A stretch of 64,000 bases of DNA from JASLDZ01 sp964235945 (lineage in GTDB: Bacteria > Pseudomonadota > Alphaproteobacteria > Caulobacterales > Caulobacteraceae): positions 1 to 64,000 of the forward strand of contig CAXSDV010000008.1 in NCBI GenBank assembly GCA_964235945.1, read 5' to 3'. The stretch's first letter is position 1, and each line of letters starts with the position of its first letter. The position numbers were made by a program, and so were the translations under genes. The notes under the pieces were generated by a model. That model saw only the letters and a program-made list of their open reading frames with translations. It was not told where the DNA came from and searched no databases. Of the stretch, positions 19,196-28,080 are shown one piece after another.

Positions 19196-20110
19196 CTAAG
19201 ACAACCGGGCGCGCAGGAACCCACCCAGATCGTCGAACGCCTCCGTGCTCGTCGTAAGGTGCTGGTAGAGGATCGGGAAAACGTGGGTCATGTCCGCCCA
19301 TGTCACGACGCGGACGTCGCCCCCAGCCTTCTCGACGAGTTCCATCACCCTTAGGGAGTCGTCGAGAAGCACTTCGTCCTCACCCACGTGGATCAGCAGG
19401 GGCGGCAGCTTGGACAAGTCCGCGAACACCGGCGAGGCGCGGGGGTCGCGCGTGGAACCGTCGCCCAAGTAGTTGCGGATCGCCGCCGACAGCATGCCGC
19501 GCGTCACCAGCGGATCGACGTCCGCCTTTGCACTCATGCTCGCACCCGAGAGCGACAGGTCGGTCCACGGCGACATCAGCGCAAGACAGCGCGGTTGTGG
19601 GCCGGACGAGAGGGCGGCGTCGTGCGCGACATGGCTGGCGACGGCGAGCGTCAGCCCTGCGCCCGCGGAATCTCCGACCATCGCGAAGCGGTCGATCCCG
19701 GCGGCGATCGCCCGATAGACCGACAAGGCGTCTTCGAAGGCGGCCGGGAACGGCCGCTCCGGGCCGAGGCCGTAATCGGGCACGAAAGCGCCGACGCCCG
19801 ACCGCGCCACGATCTGGCTGACGAAAGGCCGGTACGCCCAGGCCGCTCCCACCACGTAGGCGCCGCCGTGCAGGTACAGGAGCACGCCGTCGCTCGCTTC
19901 GGCGGGACGGCACCACCAGCCGGGCACGCCCCCGACGATCCCAGGCTCGAACGACACGCCCTTCGCGGGATCCAGCTTGGAGAGGAGGTCGTCGTAGGCC
20001 GCGCGCCCTTCCGGGCCGCCCGTCAGCGGCGGAGCGAGCTTCAACATCGCCCGTATCGCGACCATCTTGGCGCGATCGGCCACACCGACATCCCGGTGAT
20101 GGACAGGCAT
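19196..20110 (-). CDS. alpha/beta hydrolase (hormone-sensitive lipase type)
   Basis: 304 residues. The oxyanion motif LYLHGGAYVVG, nucleophile elbow GDSAGAG, acid in HVGEDEVL and His in DMTHVFPI define the HSL/steryl-acetyl-hydrolase branch of esterases. The ATG at 20110 (MPVHHRDVG) is preferred, with GGAG about 10 bases upstream; the extra 34 residues upstream are Arg-rich and look non-coding. No signal peptide. The natural substrate is unknown; short-chain esters are usual for the family. Confidence 0.87.
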   Translation of the reverse strand: MPVHHRDVGVADRAKMVAIRAMLKLAPPLTGGPEGRAAYDDLLSKLDPAKGVSFEPGIVGGVPGWWCRPAEASDGVLLYLHGGAYVVGAAWAYRPFVSQIVARSGVGAFVPDYGLGPERPFPAAFEDALSVYRAIAAGIDRFAMVGDSAGAGLTLAVASHVAHDAALSSGPQPRCLALMSPWTDLSLSGASMSAKADVDPLVTRGMLSAAIRNYLGDGSTRDPRASPVFADLSKLPPLLIHVGEDEVLLDDSLRVMELVEKAGGDVRVVTWADMTHVFPILYQHLTTSTEAFDDLGGFLRARLS

Positions 20111-20251
20111 CAGTCTGATCTCCGTTCCCTGGGCGTCAAGCGTACTTGCCCGCCTTCGCGACGCAGCCGGTCGACATCGTGGCCGCTGACGCGCATCGGT
20201 GGGACGCGCCACCCTATCGCGTCATGTCCGCCACTCAACTTGGAACATCCA

Positions 20252-21139
20252 ATGTCTGAGCCCGTCGAGCCGCTCCGTGTCGCCATCGTCGGCGGAGGGA
20301 GGATCGGCAGCGCCCTTGCCTTCCAGCTCAAGAAGAAGGGCGGGCATGAGGTGACCGTCGTCGCCCGGCCCGGGTCCCCCCGTCTGCAACGACTGGAAAG
20401 CGACGGCGCCATCGTCGATGTGAAAGGCGAGCGCGCGCAGGTGCGCGTCGCCGATCATCTTGCGGCGGATGCGGCTTACGATCTCGTGATCGTCACGCTC
20501 ATGGCGCACCAGATCGAGCCCATCCTGCCCGACCTGCGGCGCAGCGCGGCGACCAACGTGCTCTTCATGTTCAACACTTTCGAGCCGGAGCGTTGGGCCG
20601 ACGCCGTCGGCCCTGACCGCTGCGCGTTCGGCATGCCCTTCCTGCAATCGAACCTCGACCACGAGGGGAGGTTGAGATCGGTGATCGGCGCCGGTGGCCA
20701 AAAAACGCTCGTGAGCGCCCAGCGCTGGGCCGATGTCTTCAACGCGGCGGGAATTCCCGCACGGCTTGAGCCGCAGATGCAGCTCTGGCTTCGCTGTCAC
20801 GCACCCATGTGCGTGGCGTTCGAGAGCGTCTCCGTGACGGGCGAGCGCCGTGGAAAAGGCGCGCCGTGGAGCGACGCGCTGCGCTTGTCGCGTGGCGTGC
20901 ACGCAAGCTTCGCGCTGATCAAGAGCCTGGGATACCCCATCTATCCTTCCGCCAAACGGCGCATCGACACCAGTCCTGCGTGGGTGATGGCGGCCGTACT
21001 GTGGTCCCTGTCTCGCGTCCGCTCCTTCCGCAGCCTCCTGGCCAGCGGTGAAACGGAGTGTCGGGCGCTGATATCCGTGATGGCGACGGCGGCCACCGAC
21101 ACCATCCGCTCCAAGATACTGGCGATGAGCCCGCTTTAA
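20252..21139 (+). CDS. ketopantoate reductase-like (ApbA/PanE) protein
   Basis: 295 residues. The N-terminal Rossmann motif is RVAIVGGGRIGSALAFQL and the core is typical of the ApbA fold (DLVIVTLMAHQIEPILPDL). The C-terminal ApbA_C domain is recognisable but divergent, and the surroundings carry no pantothenate genes. It is more likely a general NADPH-dependent 2-oxoacid reductase-like oxidoreductase than the dedicated pantoate enzyme. It is divergent from the alpha/beta hydrolase, with starts 141 bp apart. Confidence 0.75.
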   Translation: MSEPVEPLRVAIVGGGRIGSALAFQLKKKGGHEVTVVARPGSPRLQRLESDGAIVDVKGERAQVRVADHLAADAAYDLVIVTLMAHQIEPILPDLRRSAATNVLFMFNTFEPERWADAVGPDRCAFGMPFLQSNLDHEGRLRSVIGAGGQKTLVSAQRWADVFNAAGIPARLEPQMQLWLRCHAPMCVAFESVSVTGERRGKGAPWSDALRLSRGVHASFALIKSLGYPIYPSAKRRIDTSPAWVMAAVLWSLSRVRSFRSLLASGETECRALISVMATAATDTIRSKILAMSPL

Positions 21140-21284
21140 CTTCGGTACGAGCTTCGATCGTAGCGATTGCGCCCGCCGGCCGGGGCGGACGATCCCGTTC
21201 TTACGGGAGCGCCGACCGGACGCCGCGTCACCGCCCGTCGACGGAACCACGCAGGTCCGGGCTCGCGCCGACAATTTCGCCCGG

Positions 21285-22367
21285 TCAGACGGTCTTGGGA
21301 AGGTGCTTGGGCTGGCTGAAGCGGAAGCTGATCTCCGGGCGCGAGGCCGACTCGTCGCCGACGGCCATGACCGACACGCGCAGAACCGCGCCGCCCACCA
21401 GCGTGCAAACGGAGGCGACGGCCGCCAGGGCGTCGGCCGCCTCGTCCTCTTCCCGGGCGCGGGCCAGGAGCGAGGCGCCCAGCAGCGTCAGCGGCGCGAT
21501 CACGCCCAGCCCGGTGGCGGCGATCTTCTCCACCCGACCCCAGGCGCCCTTGCCGGCTTCAGCGACCTCCTTCTTTTCGAACGCGCTCTCCTGCACCAGG
21601 CCGGCGGCCAGTTCGACGCTGAGCGCGGTGGCCTGCACCGCCTCCAGCGCCCGTCGGGTGGAGGGGTCGCGCTCGCCCAGGCGCAGGGCTGCGGCGGCCG
21701 CGGCGACCGCGGAGGAGCCGAAGCGCACCGCCAACGCCCGGGGCGCCGCCGCCCAGGTGGGGGTGGAGGTCGCCGACAGCAGGGAGGCGGTGTAGACGGA
21801 CAGCCCCATGCCGCTGAGCGCCGCCGGCGCGTGCGCGAGCCGCGCGACCGGCCGCAAGCCCCGCCGCCACCCGGGAACGAGGTCGCTCAGAACCTGCGCG
21901 CCGAAGGCCGGTATGGCCGACCCGCTGAAGGCCATCAGGATCCAGGTGCCGATGGACATGGGCGAGGTGATCTTGGCCACCCGCAACATGTTGTAGAAAC
22001 GCTTGGGGCTGTGCAGGTCCCACACCAGCAGCGCCGAGCCGAGGGTGGGAGCCAGCATCATCAGCCAGCGCGCGCGCCGCACCAGCCCCGCGCTGCGGCG
22101 GGGAGCGGCCAGGTCCGCCAACCCGCTCAGCAGGGCGGACGACCCCGACAGGCCCGCCAGGAAGATGTAGCCGCCCACCATGTAGTTGTTGAACGGCGCG
22201 GGCTTGAGCTGGGATCGGCCGTAATAGGTCGGCCCCCGCCAGCCGGGCCGCCGGCCGTCGCCGCCGCGCGGCGAGGGGCGGGGCGTGTTGGATTCGTGCT
22301 CCCGGGGGCCGCGTTCGCGCGGGTCGGGCCGGGCGGAGCCGCGGGGGCGTCGGGAGAAGTCTGTCAT
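21285..22367 (-). CDS. NrfD-type membrane anchor of formate dehydrogenase
   Basis: A 360-residue polysulfide-reductase/NrfD-family protein. The N-terminal ~50 residues are charged and Arg/Pro-rich, then come membrane helices (NNYMVGGYIFLAGLSGSSALL, ARWLMMLAPTLGSALLVWDL, PMSIGTWILMAFSGSA and others, about eight). NrfD proteins pass electrons from an FeS subunit to quinone. The ATG overlaps the stop of the FeS subunit gene by 4 bp, so the two are co-translated. It replaces the cytochrome b anchor (FdnI/FdoI) of E. coli-type formate dehydrogenases. Confidence 0.85.
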   Translation of the reverse strand: MTDFSRRPRGSARPDPRERGPREHESNTPRPSPRGGDGRRPGWRGPTYYGRSQLKPAPFNNYMVGGYIFLAGLSGSSALLSGLADLAAPRRSAGLVRRARWLMMLAPTLGSALLVWDLHSPKRFYNMLRVAKITSPMSIGTWILMAFSGSAIPAFGAQVLSDLVPGWRRGLRPVARLAHAPAALSGMGLSVYTASLLSATSTPTWAAAPRALAVRFGSSAVAAAAAALRLGERDPSTRRALEAVQATALSVELAAGLVQESAFEKKEVAEAGKGAWGRVEKIAATGLGVIAPLTLLGASLLARAREEDEAADALAAVASVCTLVGGAVLRVSVMAVGDESASRPEISFRFSQPKHLPKTV

Positions 22368-23302
22368 CGGCGTCTTCCGGAAGGCGGAGCGGCGGCGTTG
22401 GCGGCGGCGAACACCGCCAGGGCGGCGGCGGCGAAGGCGGCCATGGCGGTCAGCCCCGCCCCGAGCGCCGGCTTGACCCGCGCGGAGGCGCGGGTGGGCG
22501 CGACCGGCAGGTTGTAGACCTCGGGCCGGGCGGTCAGCAGGAAGAAGGCGTTGAGGTGCTCCAGCCCGCCCGTGGCCCCCGGCGTGTCCGGGGCGCCGTA
22601 CAGGTAGGCGGTCTCCACCCCGCGCCCGTGCAGGTGCTCCACCCGCTCCTTGGCGATCTTCACGAGGTCGCCCACCTCGCCGAACTGGATCGAGTCGGTG
22701 GGGCAGGACTTGGAGCAGGCGGGCTCCAGCCCGCCCTTCAGCCGGTCGTAGCAGAGGGTGCACTTGTGCGCCTTGCCGTCGATCTTGGACACGTCGATCA
22801 CGCCGAACGGGCAGGCGGGAATGCAGTAACCGCAGCCGTTGCAGATGTCCTGCTGCACGACCACCGTGTCGAATTCGGTCTTCCACAGGGAGCCGGTGGG
22901 GCAGGCCTCGAGGCACGGCGGGTTGTGGCAGTGCTTGCACACGTCGCTCATCATCAGCCAGCCGGACTGAAACGGCGTCTCCACATCCGTGCGTACGCCT
23001 TGGCCGCCGTCCGCGCCGTCCATCTCGATGAAGTTGACGTGGCGCCAAGTGTTGGCCGACAGGGCGCTCGTGTTGTCGTAGCTGTCGCCGGTCAGGCCCA
23101 CGTCGTCGGCGGGCAGGTTGTTCCACTCCTTGCAGGCCACCTCGCACGCCTTGCAGCCGATGCAGACGGTGGTGTCGGTGAAGAAGCCGTACGACTTGCC
23201 GGGCTCGATCCTCACGCCGGCGGTCAGTTCCGCCTCGTAGGGGATCACGCCCTTGAGGGTGGAGTCCTTGTAGTCCTGCAGGCGTGGATGAAAGGCGTTC
23301 AC
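22364..23302 (-). CDS. formate dehydrogenase FeS (beta) subunit
   Basis: A 312-residue ferredoxin-like electron-transfer subunit. Four 4Fe-4S cysteine clusters are visible: CIGCKACEVACKEW, CKHCHNPPCLEACPTG, CNGCGYCIPACPFG and CTLCYDRLKGGLEPACSKSCP. The C-terminus holds a hydrophobic Ala-rich stretch (ALGAGLTAMAAFAAAALAVF) that could be a membrane helix, as in FdnH/FdoH. It is overlapped by the NrfD gene downstream. It should transfer electrons from the divergent catalytic subunit (23671-26883) to the membrane anchor. Confidence 0.92.
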   Translation of the reverse strand: MNAFHPRLQDYKDSTLKGVIPYEAELTAGVRIEPGKSYGFFTDTTVCIGCKACEVACKEWNNLPADDVGLTGDSYDNTSALSANTWRHVNFIEMDGADGGQGVRTDVETPFQSGWLMMSDVCKHCHNPPCLEACPTGSLWKTEFDTVVVQQDICNGCGYCIPACPFGVIDVSKIDGKAHKCTLCYDRLKGGLEPACSKSCPTDSIQFGEVGDLVKIAKERVEHLHGRGVETAYLYGAPDTPGATGGLEHLNAFFLLTARPEVYNLPVAPTRASARVKPALGAGLTAMAAFAAAALAVFAAANAAAPPSGRRR

Positions 23303-23305
23303 GGC

Positions 23306-23530
23306 TCAGGCCTCGCACACGTCGACGGACTTGGCCTTGAGCCCGATGAGCTTGCCGGCCGACTGATACTTCACCTTGACGCGCGTCTGCGCCTTGGCGA
23401 GCGGGCGCAACTGGGCGGTCTCGGTGGAGGCGTTGGGGCCCAGGATGAACAGGTGCGACACCCCCGCCTCGTCCGTCAACTGGAACCGGCTCTCCTGGAC
23501 GATGGTGACCACCCCAGTCATCTCGGCCAT
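23306..23530 (-). CDS. small conserved-looking protein in fdh operon, 74 aa
   Basis: A 74-residue soluble protein rich in beta-strand pattern (TGVVTIVQESRFQLTDEAGVSHLFILGPN...VKVKYQ), looking like a small OB/SH3-type barrel. The ATG at 23530 has a GGAGG box 4 bases upstream, better placed than ATG 23551 or 23521. Its stop lies 3 bp before the FeS-subunit start, so it heads the minus-strand arm of the formate dehydrogenase locus. I do not recognise the family; an accessory role is inferred only from position. Confidence 0.65.
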   Translation of the reverse strand: MAEMTGVVTIVQESRFQLTDEAGVSHLFILGPNASTETAQLRPLAKAQTRVKVKYQSAGKLIGLKAKSVDVCEA

Positions 23531-23670
23531 GTCGCCTCCGCTCGCCGCCATTCAACCGGCCGGAACGGCTCGGGTTGCAGGAGGGCGTGCGGCTTTGATA
23601 CGCTCATCCGGCGCGAATGGAACGGGCGTCGCCGTCGGCGGTTGCGGTTTCGTTCGAAGGAGTGGCCCGC

Positions 23671-26600
23671 ATGGGTAAGCTGCGCGTTGGGCTGATGAAC
23701 CGGGCCACCGCGTTCCTGCGCGACTGGACGCTGCCGCGCCAGTTGGCCGGTGGGAACGTGCTGGGCGAGGCGGCCAAGAGCACGCTGTCCGAGACCTGGC
23801 GGCCCCGCCTGGAGGAGGCGGACGCGGTGGGCACCTCGGTCTGCCCCTACTGCGCGGTGGGCTGCAGCCAGCTGATCTACGTCAAGGACAAGAAACCGAT
23901 CCACATCGAGGGCGACCCGCGCTCGCCGGTGAACCAGGGCACGCTCTGCCCCAAGGGGGCGGGCACGCTGGGCATGCTGCTCTCGCCCCAGCGGGTCAAC
24001 GAGGTGCTGTGGCGCGCCCCCTACTCGAAGGAGTGGGTGAAGAAGCCGCTCGATTGGGCGATGGACCGGGTGGCGCAGCTCACCAAGCAGGTCCGCGACG
24101 AGACCTTCGTCCACAAACTTCCCGACGGCCGGTTGGTGAACCAGACGATCGGCTTGGCGACGCTGGGCGGCGCCACCATGGACAACGAAGAGAACTACCT
24201 CATCAAGAAGCTGTTCGGAGGTGGCCTCGGGCTCGTCTCCATTGAGAACCAAGCCCGTATTTGACACTCCTCATCGGTGCCCAGTTTGGGCGCCACTTAC
24301 GGACGCGGCGCGGCGACCATGGCCCTTTGGGACATGGAGAACGCCGATTGCGTGATCGTGATGGGCTCCAACATGGCGGAGAACCATCCGATCGCCTTCC
24401 GCTTCGTGGTCGAGGCCCAGCGCCGCGGCGCCAAGGTGATCCACATCGACCCGCGCTTCACGCGCACCTCGGCCCTGTCGGACATCCACGCGCACATCCG
24501 CTCCGGAACGGACATCGCCTTTTTGGGCGGGCTGATCCGCTACGTGCTCGAGCACGACCTCTGGTTCAAGGAGTTCGCGCTCGAGTACACGAACATCGCC
24601 ACCATCATCGACGAGGGTTACGAAGACCCTGAGACCCTGGACGGGCTGTTCTCCGGCTTCAACAAGGACTCCAAGTTCTACAGCGAGGAGACCTGGCAGC
24701 CCCAGGGCAAGAAGCAGCCCTCGTCCGTCGCCGAGCATCGCGTCCAGGGGCAGGAGCAGAAGGAGCCGGGCGAGTACGAGTCTATGACGGAGAGTCCTCC
24801 GCCCGAGGACCGCACGCTCCAGCATCCCAACTGCGTTTACCAGATCATGCGCCGGCACTACGCCCGCTACACCCCCGAAATGGTGGAGCGCGTCACGGGC
24901 GTGCCGGTCGCCACCTTCGAGCGGATCGCGCAGGTCTACGCGGAGAGTTCGGGCCGGGATCGGACCACCGCCGTCTGCTACGCCGTCGGTTGGACGCACC
25001 ACACGGTGGGCGTGCAGATCATCCGCGCCGCGGCCCTGCTCCAGGGGCTGATGGGCAATATCGGGCGGCCGGGCGGCGGCGTGATGGCTTTGCGCGGCCA
25101 CGTGAGCATCCAGGGGTCCACAGACATCCCCACGCTCTACAACATGCTGCCGGGCTACCTCCCGCAACCGAGCGCCCGCAGCAACCACGGCACGCTCAAG
25201 GACTATCTGGAGACGGAGACGCCGACCACGGGCTGGTGGGCGAACATGCCCAAGTACGTGGTGAGCCTGCTCAAGGCCTGGTACGGCGAAGCGGCCACGG
25301 AGTCGAACGGCTACGCCTACGAACACGTGCCCAAGCTTCTGGCCGATTGCAGCCAGGAGCCGATCACCCTGTCCATGGTCAACGGGGTGACGAAAGGCCA
25401 GTACATCTTCGGCCAGAACCCCCTGGTGGGGGCGGTCAACGTCAACCTGATCGAGCGCGGCATGGCCAAGCTCGAATGGCTGGTGGTGCGCGACTTCGCC
25501 ATGACCGAGACGGCGGACTTCTGGCGCGAAGGCCGGCGCGTGCGCGCGGGCGAGACCTCGCCCGAGGAGATCGGCACGGAGGTGTTCTTCTTCCCCGCGG
25601 CCATGCCCGGCGAGAAGGAGGGTACGGTCACCAACACGAGCCGTCTCGTGCAGTGGCACGACCACGTGGCGGAGGCGCCGGGCGACAGCCGGTCGGACCT
25701 CTGGTTCGTGCACAAGCTCGGACTGAAGCTGAAGCAGCTCTACGCCGGATCCTCCGACGTGCGCGACAAGGCGATCCAGGACCTCACCTGGGATTATCCG
25801 GTCAAGGGCGAGCGCGCCGAGCCGGACGCGGAGGCGGTGCTCAAGGAGATCAACGGCTGGACCACCGCCGACCGCAAGCAGGTGGCGCGCTTCCAGGACC
25901 TCAAGGACGACGGCTCGACCGCCTCCGGCTGCTGGATCTACACGGGCATCTACCCGGAGGAGGGCAAGAACGTCTCGCGCTCGCGCGTGCCGGACGCCCC
26001 CGGCGAGAAGACCAGCCATCAGGGCTGGGCTTTCGCCTGGCCCAACAATCGCCGCACCATGTATAACCGGTGCTCGGCCGATCCGCAGGGCAAGCCCTGG
26101 TCCGAGCGCAAGAAGATGATCTGGTGGGACGAAGCGCAGGGCAAGTGGACGGGCTATGACGTGCCCGACTACATCCCCGACAAGCGGCCCGACTACCGGC
26201 CCGATTGGTCCAAGCGCCCGCACGGCATGGACGCCATCGGCGGTAATCTCCCCTTCATCATGGAGGCGGACGGCAAGTGCCAGCTGTTCTCCACCACCGG
26301 TCTCAAGGACGGGCCGCTGCCCACCCACTACGAGCCGGTCGAGAGTCCGGTGCTGAACGTGCTCTACCCGGGCCAGCAGGACAATCCGACCGCCAAGATC
26401 TGGGGCCGGCCGGGCAACGAGCTCCACCCGCCGGCGGACCCGCGCTTCCCCTACGTGTTCACCACGTATCGGTTGACCGAGTTGCACTGCGGCGGCGTGC
26501 CGACCCGCGTCATGCCCCATACGGCCGAACTCCAGCCGGAGGCTTTCGTGGAGGTCTCGCCCGAACTCGCGGCCGAGCTCGGCATCGAGAACACCGGGTG

Positions 26601-26883
26601 GACGGTGATCTCCAGCCTGCGCGGCGAGATCGAGGTCAAGGCGCTGGTGACCCCGCGCATGCGTCCCTTCGTCATCGACGGCCGCACGGTGCACCAGATC
26701 GGCATGCCCTGGGTGTTCGGGCCCAAGGGTTACGCCCGGGGCGAGCCCGCCAACGTGCTGCTGGCCATCACCGGCGACGCCAACACCTCCATCCACTCCA
26801 CCAAGGCGCTGACGGTGAACCTGCGCGCGGGCCGTCTGCACGAGGGGGCCAGGGCTCCCCAGGCGGCGGTGGCGGCCGAATGA
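23671..26883 (+). CDS. selenocysteine formate dehydrogenase, catalytic subunit
   Basis: A 1070-residue molybdopterin oxidoreductase read through an in-frame UGA at 24262-24264 (Sec198). The N-terminal 4Fe-4S motif is CPYCAVGCSQLIYV...GTLCPKG. The active-site segment is ENQARI-Sec-HSSSVPSLGATYGRG, matching the NQAR(V)-Sec-H context of respiratory formate dehydrogenases. Downstream come the MGSNMAENHP pterin-binding segment and the C-terminal dinucleotide-binding domain (HTAELQPEAFVEVS). Reaction: formate to CO2, electrons to the FeS subunit. The ATG at 23671 has AAGGAG at good spacing; the longer frame from 23617 is less likely. No twin-arginine signal is visible, so the enzyme may face the cytoplasm. 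A naive caller would split this into two ORFs. Confidence 0.9.
24262..24294 (+). promoter_or_regulatory. UGA Sec codon and SECIS-like hairpin
   Basis: The Sec codon TGA (24262-24264) is followed by 11 bases and then a 7-bp stem (GGTGCCC with GGGCGCC, one G-T wobble) closing a 5-base loop AGTTT. In E. coli fdhF the upper SECIS stem also begins 11 bases after the UGA. The apical loop differs from the GGUCU of E. coli but contains a G-U step. It would recruit SelB-Sec-tRNA for read-through. Confidence 0.7.
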
Positions 26884-27194
26884 ACCCGGTGGAGGACGAA
26901 GCCGCCCGCCTGCGCGAGGCTTGGGAAGGGATGGGGCGGGTGCTCGAACAGCGTCCCCACAAGGACGACCACCTCCTGACCGAGATGATCAAGACGCTCT
27001 GCGCGGCGCGGGACTCGATGATCGCGCGCCACCGCGAGTCGCCCCTTCCCGCGCAGGAGCGCGGGCGGCTGGAGCGGCTCAACGCGGTGATCGCCCAGGT
27101 GTTCAGCCTCCAGTTCCCCTTGGGGCCGATCCCGTGGGACGACTTCGGCGTCGCGCGGGGCTGGCTCGCCGACCTGCGTTCGCAGGAGGCCTGA
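26880..27194 (+). CDS. hypothetical protein co-translated with fdh catalytic subunit
   Basis: A 104-residue, mainly helical, soluble protein (MNPVEDEAARLREAWEGM at the start) with a conserved-looking centre HKDDHLLTEMIKTL and an end rich in Trp/Phe (PIPWDDFGVARGWLADL). Its ATG overlaps the stop of the formate dehydrogenase subunit (ATGA), giving tight coupling. It is not an FdhE or FdhD. A maturation or partner role is inferred only from context. Confidence 0.7.
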   Translation: MNPVEDEAARLREAWEGMGRVLEQRPHKDDHLLTEMIKTLCAARDSMIARHRESPLPAQERGRLERLNAVIAQVFSLQFPLGPIPWDDFGVARGWLADLRSQEA

Positions 27195-27201
27195 GGCGCC
27201 C

Positions 27202-27471
27202 ATGCCCGCCGTGTGGCGCATCGACATCCGGCTGGGCGCGGGCGAGGACGCCGCGCTGATCCGCTCGGCCGCCATCGAGGCGGAAAGCGAGGAGGAGGCG
27301 TTGCGCGAGTTCGCCAACCGCCTGGGCCGCGAGCCCGATCCCACCGTGCTGGACGGCCAGGAAGAAGTCAGCGCCGCGGGTGAGTTCGCCCCCGGCTCGG
27401 CCATGCCGCCGCTGGAGATGCGGGCGGAGACCAGCCGGGCGGACGCGACGGACGACACGCCCCCCGCCTGA
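27202..27471 (+). CDS. hypothetical protein, 89 aa, end of fdh operon
   Basis: 89 residues starting 8 bp after the previous stop. It has a short beta-alpha-beta looking start (AVWRIDIRLGAGEDAALIRSA) followed by an acidic helix and a disordered acidic/Pro tail. No family recognised. It is the third gene of the plus-strand arm of the formate dehydrogenase locus and converges with the YbhB gene. Confidence 0.6.
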   Translation: MPAVWRIDIRLGAGEDAALIRSAAIEAESEEEALREFANRLGREPDPTVLDGQEEVSAAGEFAPGSAMPPLEMRAETSRADATDDTPPA

Positions 27472-27491
27472 CCGCGCGGGGTTGGGAGCGC

Positions 27492-28061
27492 TCAGCCCCC
27501 GCGTTCGTACACGCCGATCAGTCGGCCGCGCGCCAGCACGTTGCCCTTGAGCGCGGCAAGCACGTCCTTCTTCTCGGCCTGGGGCTGGAGCGCCGCGGCG
27601 CGCGACAGGGCGTAGACCTGGAACACGTAGCGGTGCGGGCCGTGGCCGGTGGGCGGGTCCGGCGGCAGCCAGCCGAGCTTCCTGAACGAGTTGTAGCCCA
27701 GGCCCGCCACCTCGCCCACGCCCCCGGTGAAGGCTCCGGCGGCGAAGGCGTGGTCCTGGACGGGCAGGCCGAACGCCAGCAGGTGGACGAAGGGGGCGGG
27801 CGTCGGGCTGTCGGCGTCCTCCACCACCACAACGACCCCCGCGGCGCCCTGCGGCAGGTTCTTATAGGACAGGGGAGGCGAGCTCTTCACGCCGTCCTGC
27901 GTGTGGTCGGCGGGCAGGGCGTCGCCGTCGGTGAAGGCGGGACTCGTCACCTCGATGGTTTCGGGGCCCTGGGCGCCGTCGTCGGCCCAGACGGTCTTCT
28001 CCAGGCCCGGCCGCACGCCCTGCAGCGCTTGGCCGATCACGGCGGGGATCTTCTCCAGCAT
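27492..28061 (-). CDS. YbhB/YbcL-family (PEBP, Raf kinase inhibitor-like) protein
   Basis: A 189-residue phosphatidylethanolamine-binding-protein homologue. It shows IEVTSPAFTDGDALPADHTQDG, the ligand-site segment SPPLSYKNLP...VVVVEDADSP and the His-containing HRYVFQVYAL. The ATG at 28061 has AGGAG upstream. There is no signal peptide, so it is cytoplasmic like YbhB. Bacterial members have no firmly established role. It lies 19 bp downstream of the SDR gene on the same strand. Confidence 0.9.
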   Translation of the reverse strand: MLEKIPAVIGQALQGVRPGLEKTVWADDGAQGPETIEVTSPAFTDGDALPADHTQDGVKSSPPLSYKNLPQGAAGVVVVVEDADSPTPAPFVHLLAFGLPVQDHAFAAGAFTGGVGEVAGLGYNSFRKLGWLPPDPPTGHGPHRYVFQVYALSRAAALQPQAEKKDVLAALKGNVLARGRLIGVYERGG

Positions 28062-28080
28062 GGGCGCACTCTCCTGAGGT

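Noticed and set aside
23594..23610. TTGAT in the divergent fdh promoter as an FNR/FixK box
   Set aside because: The second half (ATCAA at 4-base spacing) is missing.
23617..24264. A truncated formate dehydrogenase pseudogene ending at 24264
   Set aside because: The stop is a UGA in the exact Sec context, the frame continues without shift, and a SECIS-like hairpin follows. A selenoprotein explains it better than decay.
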